Positions 54,485-62,408 of a stretch of DNA of 64,000 nt are shown here, piece after piece. Below the pieces are notes generated by a model. The model saw only the letters and a program-made list of their open reading frames with translations, did not search any database and was not told the origin of the DNA. The translations under genes and the position numbers were made by a program. The stretch's first letter is position 1. Each line of letters opens with the position of its first letter. The stretch covers positions 3,286,001 to 3,350,000 of the forward strand of contig NZ_JAPEVI010000003.1 of assembly GCF_026240905.1 (NCBI RefSeq). Reading direction: 5' to 3'. The DNA comes from Roseibium salinum (GTDB lineage Bacteria; Pseudomonadota; Alphaproteobacteria; Rhizobiales; Stappiaceae).

Positions 54485-55132
54485 CTAGGCCTCCACATCG
54501 TGAAAGAGCGCGTCCTGGTGGACCAGTTCGCCGAACAGGCGGCTCTTGAGGGTGAGTGAAAAGAGAAACCGCCCGTTGCCGCGCTCCTTGTGGGCAATGG
54601 TCAGGGCGCCGGGCCGTAACCAGGCCGGCAACCGCAGCTTCCGGTAACCGAGTTGGATAAAGTAGTGATCGCTCTCAAAGAGCAGGCCGTCGGGATCGGC
54701 CGTGACACGCAGCGCCATGCCGATCCCCGCTCCGATATACTCCTCGATGCCGGTTGGGCCGGCGAAGCGCTTGGAGCTGTGGATGACCTGCGGAAATCCG
54801 GCGGCGCGTCCATACTGGCGGATCCAGAACTGGCCTTCTCCGGCGCAATCTTCCGTGACCGAGACGACGGCGGGCTGGTTCACCGAGGACATGTCGTAAG
54901 GCAGCGGCCCGCCCAGAAGGCGGGCAAGCTGTGCAAGGAGCCATCCAGCCGGGTTCATGCGCATCGTGACGACTGTGCCCTGATAGACGACGCTCGCTCC
55001 GCCTGTCAGGCGTTTGCCGAAGCGCCGTTGAACGGCCGCCGGAAGGCTGTTCCATGCCGCCTCTCCGACCAAGTCACGAAAACGGCCATCGCGAAGAATT
55101 GGGGCGGTCGGGATTGGGCGTTCGTGTCGCAT
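54485..55132 (-). CDS. DUF4166-domain protein
   Basis: 215 residues, with DUF4166-like features (AVQRRFGKRLTGGASVVYQG; EGQFWIRQYGRAAGFPQVIH; GIGMALRVTADPDGLLFESD; ALTIAHKERGNGRFLFSLTL). These proteins often accompany or are fused to saccharopine-dehydrogenase-like or epimerase domains, but the function is not established. Cytoplasmic by appearance. It lies 70 bp downstream of a GbsR/MarR regulator gene on the same strand. Confidence 0.75.
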   Translation of the reverse strand: MRHERPIPTAPILRDGRFRDLVGEAAWNSLPAAVQRRFGKRLTGGASVVYQGTVVTMRMNPAGWLLAQLARLLGGPLPYDMSSVNQPAVVSVTEDCAGEGQFWIRQYGRAAGFPQVIHSSKRFAGPTGIEEYIGAGIGMALRVTADPDGLLFESDHYFIQLGYRKLRLPAWLRPGALTIAHKERGNGRFLFSLTLKSRLFGELVHQDALFHDVEA

Positions 55133-55160
55133 TTTGCACCTGATACTGTACTATCCGTTA

Positions 55161-55172
55161 TTTCTGCAGAAA
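55161..55172. promoter_or_regulatory. Short palindrome related to the GbsR/MarR operator
   Basis: TTTCTGCAGAAA is a perfect 12-bp palindrome with the same TTTCTG/CAGAAA half-sites as the site at 55753, between the regulator and the DUF4166 gene. Confidence 0.4.
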
Positions 55173-55202
55173 GAGAAATAGTTAAGCAAAAAAGGGTGCC
55201 GC

Positions 55203-55763
55203 CTATTCCGTCTTTTTGCCGCCGATCTTGAGGAGCGACAGAACCTTGTCCCCCATCTTCATCAACATGGCGAGCTTCGCCTTCGGTACGCTCAGCATCT
55301 GTTCTGACCAGCGGTCCGCGGTTTGCAGGAATTCCTGCATATCGTGCATCCGACCGAGCACGACGGGGTGAAGACCGGGCTCGTTTTCCGCCTGGCTCAC
55401 GCAGATATCGATCGCCCGGATGGCGGGGTCGATCTCGCGTTCCTTGCGGCCCTTGGTGATCAGCAAGGCCATTTCCCAGACATCCGTCTCGGCAACGAAA
55501 TGCTCCCGGCGATCGCCCGCGACCGGGACGCGTTGAATGAGACGCCAGCCGACAAGTTCCTTCAGCGAATTGGAGACGTTGGAGCGCGCGATCCCCAGTT
55601 CGGAAGAGATCTGTTCGGCGTTGAGCGGCTCGGTACTGAGGAACAGCAGTGCATGGATCTGCGCCACGGACCGGTTGACGCCCCACTGGCTGCCCATGTC
55701 GCCCCAGTAGAGGATGAACTTTGCCTTTGCCGATGCGTCGGACATGTCAGTAATTTCTGTCAT
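55203..55763 (-). CDS. GbsR/MarR-family transcriptional regulator
   Basis: 186 residues. FILYWGDMGSQWGVNRSVAQ, IHALLFLSTEPLNAEQISSE and LGIARSNVSNSLKELVGWRL form the winged helix-turn-helix of the GbsR-like branch of MarR proteins. The ATG used here lies inside a 20-bp perfect palindrome; the next ATG (55745, MSDASAKAKF) may be the real start and would leave the operator upstream. It likely represses itself and the DUF4166 gene behind it. Confidence 0.87.
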   Translation of the reverse strand: MTEITDMSDASAKAKFILYWGDMGSQWGVNRSVAQIHALLFLSTEPLNAEQISSELGIARSNVSNSLKELVGWRLIQRVPVAGDRREHFVAETDVWEMALLITKGRKEREIDPAIRAIDICVSQAENEPGLHPVVLGRMHDMQEFLQTADRWSEQMLSVPKAKLAMLMKMGDKVLSLLKIGGKKTE

Positions 55764-55772
55764 GACAGAAAT
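55753..55772. promoter_or_regulatory. Operator of the GbsR/MarR regulator
   Basis: ATTTCTGTCATGACAGAAAT is a perfect 20-bp palindrome overlapping the 5' end of the regulator gene, the size and symmetry expected for a MarR dimer site. Confidence 0.75.
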
Positions 55773-55852
55773 AATAGACCCGGATCAGGAAAAGTCAAGC
55801 GACTGAAGGGCGGCGACGCTTCCAGGCAACCGGTGCAATCCGTGTCCGCACC

Positions 55853-56584
55853 CTACTTCCCCGCCAGATCCCGCAGCCAGTCGAGTGGGGCCGGCATGGC
55901 GTCGACCGCAAGGCGCGCCGGGTCGGGGTGGCGGATGGCGAGGGCCATGAGGTGGTCCGGACCGGGGGAATAGCGTTCGAAATGCCAGTGTTCCGGATCG
56001 TCCGCCAGCCGGTCGTCGAAGCGGATCCGCAAGGTTTCAAGGTCGAAGGAGAAGGCGTCGAGCGGTTGTGACAGGCCCTTGCCGATGGCCTTCACATAAG
56101 CCTCCTTCAGGGTCCAGAAGGTAAGGAACGTGTCGAGTTTCCGCTGTTCCGGCGCGGCGGCGAGAACCTTGCGTTCGGGTTCGGCAAACACCCGTTCGGC
56201 GAGTTTTTCCGCCGGAGTGGTCCGCTGCAGCCATTCCACATCGACACCGATATCGTGCTCCACCGTCAGGGCGGCGGCGGCCAGTCCCCTGGTATGCGAG
56301 ATGTTCACCCGCAGGCGCGGGCCGCCCGGCGGGCAGACCAGCTCCGGCTTGCCGTGGTCCTCGACCGAAAAATCCCAGCTGAGCGGTGCATGGCCCGTGC
56401 AATAGCTGAGCAGTCCCCGGCAGGTGGCATGGGCGGCAATATAGACCTGCCTGTCGCCTTCGAAATGAAACCTCTCGGAGCGCGCGCGTTCCGCCTCCGT
56501 GAGCAGACCTTTCAGGTCCTGCCAGTCCCGGTCCCCGATCCTGTCGAGGGAAAGCCACCACAGTGCCGCGCGGTCCGGCGTCAT
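55853..56584 (-). CDS. 4'-phosphopantetheinyl transferase (Sfp type)
   Basis: 243 residues from ATG 56584, which has GGAAGGGCGATC before it; a GTG start at 56677 would add 31 residues. Sfp-type motifs: RVNISHTRGLAAAALT, the Mg2+ site DIGVDVEWLQR and FWTLKEAYVKAIGKGL. It attaches phosphopantetheine to carrier proteins of polyketide, peptide or fatty-acid synthesis. No such synthase is in the window, so it probably serves genes elsewhere. Confidence 0.88.
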   Translation of the reverse strand: MTPDRAALWWLSLDRIGDRDWQDLKGLLTEAERARSERFHFEGDRQVYIAAHATCRGLLSYCTGHAPLSWDFSVEDHGKPELVCPPGGPRLRVNISHTRGLAAAALTVEHDIGVDVEWLQRTTPAEKLAERVFAEPERKVLAAAPEQRKLDTFLTFWTLKEAYVKAIGKGLSQPLDAFSFDLETLRIRFDDRLADDPEHWHFERYSPGPDHLMALAIRHPDPARLAVDAMPAPLDWLRDLAGK

Positions 56585-56866
56585 GATCGCCCTTCCGTTC
56601 GCCGCCGGGCCAAGCGACAGGAAACCAGCCGGGTTGTCACTCAAGGTCATCCAAACGCCTTCATTCTCGTCGTTCACTCTTACGCTTCGCAGGACAAGCG
56701 CATCAGTGTTACCACGCCGCCGCCGCTCTCGTGAGAGGCTACCGCACTGTCACGCCATAGCCATTATCTTGAATTTCCGAAAGGTTCTCTTTCAACTTCC
56801 CCCATGGTGCCCGGTGGCCATGAGCGCCATAGTCGGCAATGGATCTGACAAGAAAAAGGGTTGGAA

Positions 56867-57757
56867 ATGCCGCAGTCAAACGGACCTTACAGCTATTACG
56901 CGCCAAAAGGGGGGCATCCCGGGCAGGAAACGCTTCTGACCGACCGGGCCGTTTTCACCCAGGCCTATGCGGTCATACCGCGCGGAACGATGCGCGACAT
57001 TGTCACCAGCGCCCTGCCCTTCTGGGAAGGCACGCGCGTGTGGATCCTGTCCCGGCCGCTGTCGGGATTTGCCGAGACCTTTTCGCAGTATATCGTCGAG
57101 GTATCGCCTGAAGGAGGCTCCGACCGGCCGGAGACCGATCCCATGGCCGAGGGCGTCATCTTCGTGGTCGAAGGCGAGGCGGTTCTGACAGCTGAAGGAC
57201 AGTCCTATCCGCTGCGGGCGGGAAGTTACGCCTATCTGCCGCCGCAGACCGGCTGGACCATCCGCAACAAATCCGCCGAGGCGGTGCGTTTCCACTGGAT
57301 CCGCAAGGCCTACGAGCCCGTCGACGGGCTGGACCTGCCGGAGCTGTTCGTGACCCACGAAAGCGAAATCACCCCGAATGCGATGCCAGGAACCGAGGGC
57401 AAATGGGCGACGACGCGGTTTGTCGACCCGGAAGACCTGCGCCACGACATGCATGTCAACGTGGTCACGTTCCAGCCGGGCGCGGTCATTCCCTTTGCCG
57501 AGACCCACGTGATGGAGCACGGGCTCTACGTGCTGCAGGGCAAGGCGGTCTACCGGTTGAACCAGGACTGGGTGGAAGTGGAGGCCGGCGACTACATGTG
57601 GCTGCGCGCCTTCTGTCCGCAAGCCTGCTACGCGGGCGGGCCGGGCCCTTTCCGCTACCTTCTCTACAAGGACGTCAACCGGCACGCGAAGCTGCGGCCC
57701 GCCGCCGGTTTCGAGGCCGGCACCCGGCAGCAGGCGTTCAGGAACGCGGCGGAGTAA
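56867..57757 (+). CDS. (S)-ureidoglycine aminohydrolase (bicupin)
   Basis: 296 residues from ATG 56867, with GGGTTGGAA upstream. Two cupin domains; the second has the metal site FAETHVMEHGLYVLQGKAVY (Glu, His, His) and the Gln in CPQACYAGG. YAPKGGHPGQETLLTDRAVF is the family N-terminus. The enzyme releases ammonia from ureidoglycine to give ureidoglycolate in allantoin breakdown, which ends in glyoxylate. It converges with bhcR and overlaps its 3' end by 20 bp. Confidence 0.9.
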   Translation: MPQSNGPYSYYAPKGGHPGQETLLTDRAVFTQAYAVIPRGTMRDIVTSALPFWEGTRVWILSRPLSGFAETFSQYIVEVSPEGGSDRPETDPMAEGVIFVVEGEAVLTAEGQSYPLRAGSYAYLPPQTGWTIRNKSAEAVRFHWIRKAYEPVDGLDLPELFVTHESEITPNAMPGTEGKWATTRFVDPEDLRHDMHVNVVTFQPGAVIPFAETHVMEHGLYVLQGKAVYRLNQDWVEVEAGDYMWLRAFCPQACYAGGPGPFRYLLYKDVNRHAKLRPAAGFEAGTRQQAFRNAAE

Positions 57758-58595
57758 CGTCCCCGCCGAGTGCGGCGGTGAGTGCGGCGGCGGACGCCTT
57801 CACCGCTGCCGCCAGATCGTCGGTCATTTCCTCAGAGACACGGCTTGTCGGCCCGGATACCGAGAGCCCGGCAATCGCCTCGCCGAAATGATTGAAGACC
57901 GGGGCGGCGATGCAGCGCATGCCGAGGTTCTTTTCCTCCCCGTCGATCGAATATCCGCGCCCGCGCGTCCGTTCCAGATCCGCTTTCAGGAGATCCGGGT
58001 CGCACAAGGTGTATTCGGTAAATCTCTCACGCGGGCCCTGTTTCAGGATACGCTCGCACTGGGCCGGGTCCATGGAGGCGAGCAGCGCCTTGCCGATGCC
58101 GGAGGCGTGCAGCGGCGAGAGGGTTCCGGGCGGGAAGAAGGCACGGATATTCGCATGGGTCTCGACCTGGCTAACGAACAGCACCTGATCGCCTTGCGCA
58201 ACGCCCAGATTGGCGGTCTCGCCGGTTGCTTCCATCAACTCGCGCAGGATGGGCCGCGCCCTTTCGACCAGGCTCGTCCGCCTCAAAAACCGGGCGCCGA
58301 TGATGAAGGCGCCCGGTCCGATGTGCCACAGCTGCTGACCCTGGTCGAACTCGACGAGGCCGCGCACCTCGAGCGTGAAGAGGATCCTGTAGAGGGTCGC
58401 GGTGGACTCGCCCATCTGGTCCGACAGCGCGGAGAGCGAGACACCCGACTGGGTACTCAGATGCTCGAACACCGCCATCGCCCGGTCGAGCGACTTGATG
58501 GTGTTCTGCCCGCTCTTGTCGTCCCACGCACGGGGACGCCCGCGGGCGCGGCGGGTGGCGGAAGAGTCGGTTTTCATCTCCGTCATCAGACACAT
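57738..58595 (-). CDS. bhcR: IclR-family regulator BhcR
   Basis: 285 residues. Helix-turn-helix (IKSLDRAMAVFEHLSTQSGV, LSDQMGESTATLYRILFTLE) and IclR effector domain (ETANLGVAQGDQVLFVSQVE, PLHASGIGKALLAS, GMRCIAAPVFNHFGEAIAGL). It lies divergent from bhcABCD, the arrangement described for the beta-hydroxyaspartate cycle, in which BhcR controls the cluster in response to glyoxylate. A palindrome lies immediately upstream of its start. The basic stretch RRARGRPRAW precedes the DNA-binding domain. ATG codons at 58586 and 58577 are alternative starts. Confidence 0.9.
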   Translation of the reverse strand: MCLMTEMKTDSSATRRARGRPRAWDDKSGQNTIKSLDRAMAVFEHLSTQSGVSLSALSDQMGESTATLYRILFTLEVRGLVEFDQGQQLWHIGPGAFIIGARFLRRTSLVERARPILRELMEATGETANLGVAQGDQVLFVSQVETHANIRAFFPPGTLSPLHASGIGKALLASMDPAQCERILKQGPRERFTEYTLCDPDLLKADLERTRGRGYSIDGEEKNLGMRCIAAPVFNHFGEAIAGLSVSGPTSRVSEEMTDDLAAAVKASAAALTAALGGDVTPPRS

Positions 58596-58597
58596 TC

Positions 58598-58684
58598 TTT
58601 CATTGATGAAAAATCACTTCACCATATGAAAAATGCAAGCCGCTGACAATACGGCCCTTTTCCGTTTTTCGCGTTTATGAAAAA
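58598..58684. promoter_or_regulatory. Candidate BhcR binding region between bhcR and bhcA
   Basis: It contains TTTCATTGATGAAA (58598-58611, perfect inverted repeat with a 2-bp centre), a related TTCA-N5-TGAA at 58618-58630 and a third ATGAAAAA near 58677. The word ATGAAAAA occurs three times. The region is AT-rich and upstream of both genes. Confidence 0.5.
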
Positions 58685-58753
58685 CTTTTTAAAAAAATTG
58701 CGCTCTCGTGGCCTCCTCCGGTACGCTTCTGGAAACTGTGAGAGGAAACGGCC

Positions 58754-59944
58754 ATGAGCTTTCAAAACCCGGTCTTCATTCCAGGCCCGACAAACATGCC
58801 AGAGGCCCTCCGCAAGGCCTGCGACATGCCGACCCTGGATCACCGCTCGCCGCTGTTCGGAGAGATCCTCCGTCCGGCCCTGGCGGGCGTCAAAAAGGTC
58901 CTGAAAACGGACCGCGCCGAAGTCTTCATCTTTCCGTCCACCGGGACGGGCGGCTGGGAGACCGTCATCACCAATACCTTGAGCCCGGGCGACAAGATCC
59001 TGGCGGCACGCAACGGCATGTTCTCTCATCGTTGGATCGACATGTGCCAGCGCCACGGCCTGAAGGTCGAGATCGTCGAGACGCCCTGGGGAACGGGTCT
59101 TCCGGCGGACCGCTACGAGGAGATCCTGACGGCCGATACCAACCACGAGATCAAGGCGGTTCTGGCCACCCACAACGAGACGGCAACCGGCGTCAAATCG
59201 GATATCGCGGCCGTTCGCCGTGCCCTCAACGCCGCACGGCATCCGGCGCTGCTGCTGGTCGACGGCGTCAGTTCCATCGCCTCGATGGATTTCCGCATGG
59301 ACGAATGGGGCGTCGATGCCGCCGTCACCGGATCGCAGAAAGGCTTCATGCTTCCGGCGGGCCTTGCAATCGTCGCGCTGTCGCCCAGGGCACTGGCCGC
59401 GGTGGAAGCCGCCAGGCTGCCGCGCACCTTCTTCGACATTCGCGACATGACCAAGGCCTATGCCTCGAACGCCTATCCCTACACGCCGGCCGTCGGACTT
59501 CTGAACGGCCTGAAGCAGAGCTGCGACATGCTGCTCGGCGAAGGGCTCGACGCCGTCTTTGCCCGGCACCACCGCATTGCCGAAGGCGTGCGCGCCGCCG
59601 TCAGCGCCTGGGGTCTGGAGCTGTGCGCGCAAACGCCGGACGTTTATTCCGACACGGTCAGCGCGATCCGCACGCCGGACGGTTTCAACGCCACCGACAT
59701 CGTCACGCATGCGGCCCGGAAATACGGCGTCGCCTTCGGCGTCGGTCTCGGGGAAGTCGCCGGCAAGGTCTTCCGCATCGGCCATCTGGGCAGCCTGACC
59801 GACGTCATGACGCTCTCCGGTATCGGGACCGCGGAAATGGTCATGGCCGATCTCGGCCTTGACATCCGCCTTGGCTCCGGCGTTGCCGCCGCCCAGGAAT
59901 ATTACCGTAACGAGGAAGTCCTTTCGTCCAGGAAAGCAGCATGA
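58754..59944 (+). CDS. bhcA: Aspartate--glyoxylate aminotransferase BhcA
   Basis: 396 residues, class V PLP aminotransferase like serine-glyoxylate aminotransferases. The PLP lysine is K196 in VTGSQKGFMLP; FIPGPTNMPEALRKA and DHRSPLFGEILRP are the conserved N-terminal motifs, LLVDGVSSIASMDFRMDEWG the PLP-aspartate region. It aminates glyoxylate to glycine with aspartate, giving oxaloacetate. A GAGAGGAAACGGCC ribosome site precedes the ATG. It overlaps bhcB by 4 bp. Confidence 0.94.
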   Translation: MSFQNPVFIPGPTNMPEALRKACDMPTLDHRSPLFGEILRPALAGVKKVLKTDRAEVFIFPSTGTGGWETVITNTLSPGDKILAARNGMFSHRWIDMCQRHGLKVEIVETPWGTGLPADRYEEILTADTNHEIKAVLATHNETATGVKSDIAAVRRALNAARHPALLLVDGVSSIASMDFRMDEWGVDAAVTGSQKGFMLPAGLAIVALSPRALAAVEAARLPRTFFDIRDMTKAYASNAYPYTPAVGLLNGLKQSCDMLLGEGLDAVFARHHRIAEGVRAAVSAWGLELCAQTPDVYSDTVSAIRTPDGFNATDIVTHAARKYGVAFGVGLGEVAGKVFRIGHLGSLTDVMTLSGIGTAEMVMADLGLDIRLGSGVAAAQEYYRNEEVLSSRKAA

Positions 59945-60915
59945 AAACCGACGCCTTGAACACCTATATTCCGACGCTTGAGGACATGCTGGTGGCCCAT
60001 GAGCGCATCAAGCCGCACATCCACCGCACCCCGGTCCTGACCTCGTCCTTTCTGAACGAGTTGACCGGCGCCGAGCTGTTCTTCAAATGCGAGAACTTCC
60101 AGAAGGCGGGCGCCTTCAAGGTGCGCGGCGCCTCCAACGCGGTCTTCGGCCTCGACGCGGAAACGGCCAAAGCGGGTGTTGCCACGCACAGTTCCGGCAA
60201 CCATGCGCTGAGCCTTTCCTATGCGGCCGGACGGCGGGGCATTCCCTGTCATGTGGTGATGCCGAAAACGGCGCCACAGGCCAAGAAGGATGCGGTGCGC
60301 GGCTATGGCGGCATCATCACCGAGTGCGAGCCGTCGACCTCCAGCCGCGAGGCGGTCTTTGCCGAAGTGCAGGCAAAGACGGGGGCCGAATTCGTTCACC
60401 CCTATAACGACCACCGCGTGATTGCCGGCCAGGGCACCTGCTCCAGGGAACTTCTGGACCAGACCGACGGCCTCGACGCGGTGATCGCGCCGATCGGCGG
60501 CGGCGGCATGGTGTCCGGCACGTGCCTGACCCTTTCCAACCTTGCGCCGGAGGTGAAGATCTACGCCGCAGAACCGGAACAGGCGGACGATGCCGCGCGC
60601 AGCTTCCGGGCCGGTCACATCATTGCCGACGACGCACCCAATACGGTTGCCGACGGACTGAAAGTGCCGCTGAAGGAGCTGACCTGGCACTTTGTCTCCA
60701 ATCACGTCACCGACATCCTGACAGCGTCCGAACAGGAGATCGTCGACGCCATGCGTCTGATCTGGGCCCGGATGAAGATCGTGATGGAACCGTCTTCCGC
60801 CGTACCGCTCGCCACTATTCTCAAGAACAGGGACGTCTTCGCGGGAAAACGCGTCGGCGTGATCATTACCGGCGGCAATGTCGACCTCGACAAGCTGCCC
60901 TGGACCCTAAGCTAA
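59941..60915 (+). CDS. bhcB: Beta-hydroxyaspartate dehydratase BhcB
   Basis: 324 residues, fold-type II PLP enzyme like serine/threonine dehydratases. The PLP lysine is K60 in FQKAGAFKVRGASNA; the phosphate loop is PIGGGGMVSGTC and the SSGNHALSLS motif holds the cofactor. It converts beta-hydroxyaspartate to iminosuccinate and water. The ATG overlaps the bhcA stop and bhcC follows after 16 bp. Confidence 0.94.
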   Translation: MKTDALNTYIPTLEDMLVAHERIKPHIHRTPVLTSSFLNELTGAELFFKCENFQKAGAFKVRGASNAVFGLDAETAKAGVATHSSGNHALSLSYAAGRRGIPCHVVMPKTAPQAKKDAVRGYGGIITECEPSTSSREAVFAEVQAKTGAEFVHPYNDHRVIAGQGTCSRELLDQTDGLDAVIAPIGGGGMVSGTCLTLSNLAPEVKIYAAEPEQADDAARSFRAGHIIADDAPNTVADGLKVPLKELTWHFVSNHVTDILTASEQEIVDAMRLIWARMKIVMEPSSAVPLATILKNRDVFAGKRVGVIITGGNVDLDKLPWTLS

Positions 60916-60931
60916 CCCGGGAGACTGACCC

Positions 60932-62095
60932 ATGAACGCACAAACCGGTTTTGAAAAACTCGAAGTCGGCTACGACATTCCGGCCGTGCCGGGCATGGAC
61001 GAAGCCGATATCCAGACCCCGTGCCTGGTGCTCGATCTCGATGCGCTGGAACGCAACATCAAGAAGATGGGCGACTATGCCCGGGACCACGGCATGCGTC
61101 ACCGGGTGCATGGCAAGATGCACAAGTCCGTCGACGTCGCCAAATTGCAGGAGCGTCTTGGCGGCGCCGTCGGCGTCTGCTGCCAGAAGGTGAGCGAGGC
61201 GGAGGTCTTTGCCCGCGGCGGCATCAAGGACATTCTGGTGTCCAACCAGGTGCGCGACCCGGCCAAGATCGACCGGTTGGCGCGGCTGCCGAAACTCGGC
61301 GCCCGCACCATCGTCTGTGTTGATGACATTGCCAATGTCGCCGATCTTTCGGCGGCGGCGCAAAAGCACGGCACCACGCTGGAGGTCTTCATCGAGATCG
61401 ACTGCGGCGCCGGGCGCTGCGGTGTCACGACGAGCGAAGACGTTGTCGCGATCGCCAAGGCCGTCGACGCGGCCGCCAACCTGAAGTTTACCGGCATCCA
61501 AGCCTACCAGGGCGCCATGCAGCACCTGGACACCTATGAGGCCCGCAAGGAAAAGCTGGATATCGCCATTGCCATGGTCAAGGATGCGGTCGAGGCGTTG
61601 AAAGCGGCCGGGCTCGAGCCGGAACTCGTTTCCGGCGGCGGCACCGGGTCCTACTATTTCGAGTCCAATTCCGGCGTCTATAACGAACTGCAATGCGGGT
61701 CCTATGCCTTCATGGATGCCGACTACGGCCGCATACTGGACAAGGACGGCAATCGCATCGACCAGGGGGAATGGGAAAACGCCTTCTTCATTCTCACCCA
61801 GGTGATGAGCCATGCCAAGCCGGACAAGGCGATCTGCGACGCCGGGCTGAAGGCCCAGTCCGTCGACAGCGGCCTGCCTTTCATCTATGGCCGCGACGAC
61901 GTGGAATACGTCAAGTGCTCGGACGAGCACGGCGTCATCGCCGATCCGAAGGGCGTCCTGAAAGTCGGCGAAAAGCTGAAGCTGGTCCCGGGCCATTGCG
62001 ACCCGACCGCCAATGTTCACGACTGGTATGTCGGCGTGCGCAACGGCAAGGTCGAAACCGTCTGGCCGGTCTCCGCGCGCGGCAAGGCGTATTGA
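60932..62095 (+). CDS. bhcC: Beta-hydroxyaspartate aldolase BhcC
   Basis: 387 residues, alanine-racemase-fold PLP enzyme related to D-threonine aldolases. TPCLVLDLDALERNIKKM and RHRVHGKMHKSVDVAKLQ (PLP lysine probably K62) open the barrel; EIDCGAGRCGV, YQGAMQH and SGGGTGSY follow, and HCDPTANVHDWYVG holds the metal-site His and Cys of the family. It joins glycine and glyoxylate to beta-hydroxyaspartate. A GGGAGACTGACCC site precedes the ATG. Confidence 0.94.
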   Translation: MNAQTGFEKLEVGYDIPAVPGMDEADIQTPCLVLDLDALERNIKKMGDYARDHGMRHRVHGKMHKSVDVAKLQERLGGAVGVCCQKVSEAEVFARGGIKDILVSNQVRDPAKIDRLARLPKLGARTIVCVDDIANVADLSAAAQKHGTTLEVFIEIDCGAGRCGVTTSEDVVAIAKAVDAAANLKFTGIQAYQGAMQHLDTYEARKEKLDIAIAMVKDAVEALKAAGLEPELVSGGGTGSYYFESNSGVYNELQCGSYAFMDADYGRILDKDGNRIDQGEWENAFFILTQVMSHAKPDKAICDAGLKAQSVDSGLPFIYGRDDVEYVKCSDEHGVIADPKGVLKVGEKLKLVPGHCDPTANVHDWYVGVRNGKVETVWPVSARGKAY

Positions 62096-62118
62096 GCCGA
62101 AGCATACAACCTCTCAAT

Positions 62119-62242
62119 CCGTCATCCCGGACGCAGCGAAGCGGAGATCAGGGATCGGGGAACCCGGGGCTATCCGGTTGAGCCCCAAAAGAAACTCTGT
62201 GGCTCTCCGTTCCCGGCGCGCGCTCCGCTCGGCCGGGATGAC
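62119..62242. repeat. Dispersed intergenic repeat, family B, inside the bhc operon
   Basis: Begins GTCATCCCGGACGCAGCGAA and ends GGCCGGGATGAC, so its ends are inverted. Related to the start of the block at 39202. It occupies the bhcC-bhcD gap. Confidence 0.8.
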
Positions 62243-62263
62243 GACAGAAGGAAAGAAGCACAG

Positions 62264-62370
62264 CCTCATCGTGAGGAGGGCCACCGGCCCGTCTCGAAGG
62301 ATGGGCGGTACGCTCCGAGTTCGCGGCCCATCTTTCGAGGCTCCACTGCGCTCCGCACCTCAAGATGAGG
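62264..62370. repeat. Dispersed intergenic palindromic repeat, family A copy 2, inside the bhc operon
   Basis: CCTCATCGTGAGGAG...GTCTCGAAGGATGGGC mirrored by GGCCCATCTTTCGAG...CCTCAAGATGAGG. Same family as 36721-36829. Confidence 0.82.
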
Positions 62371-62408
62371 CGGAGCTTGTTTTGAGACCGCTCCCACTGG
62401 AGAACCAA

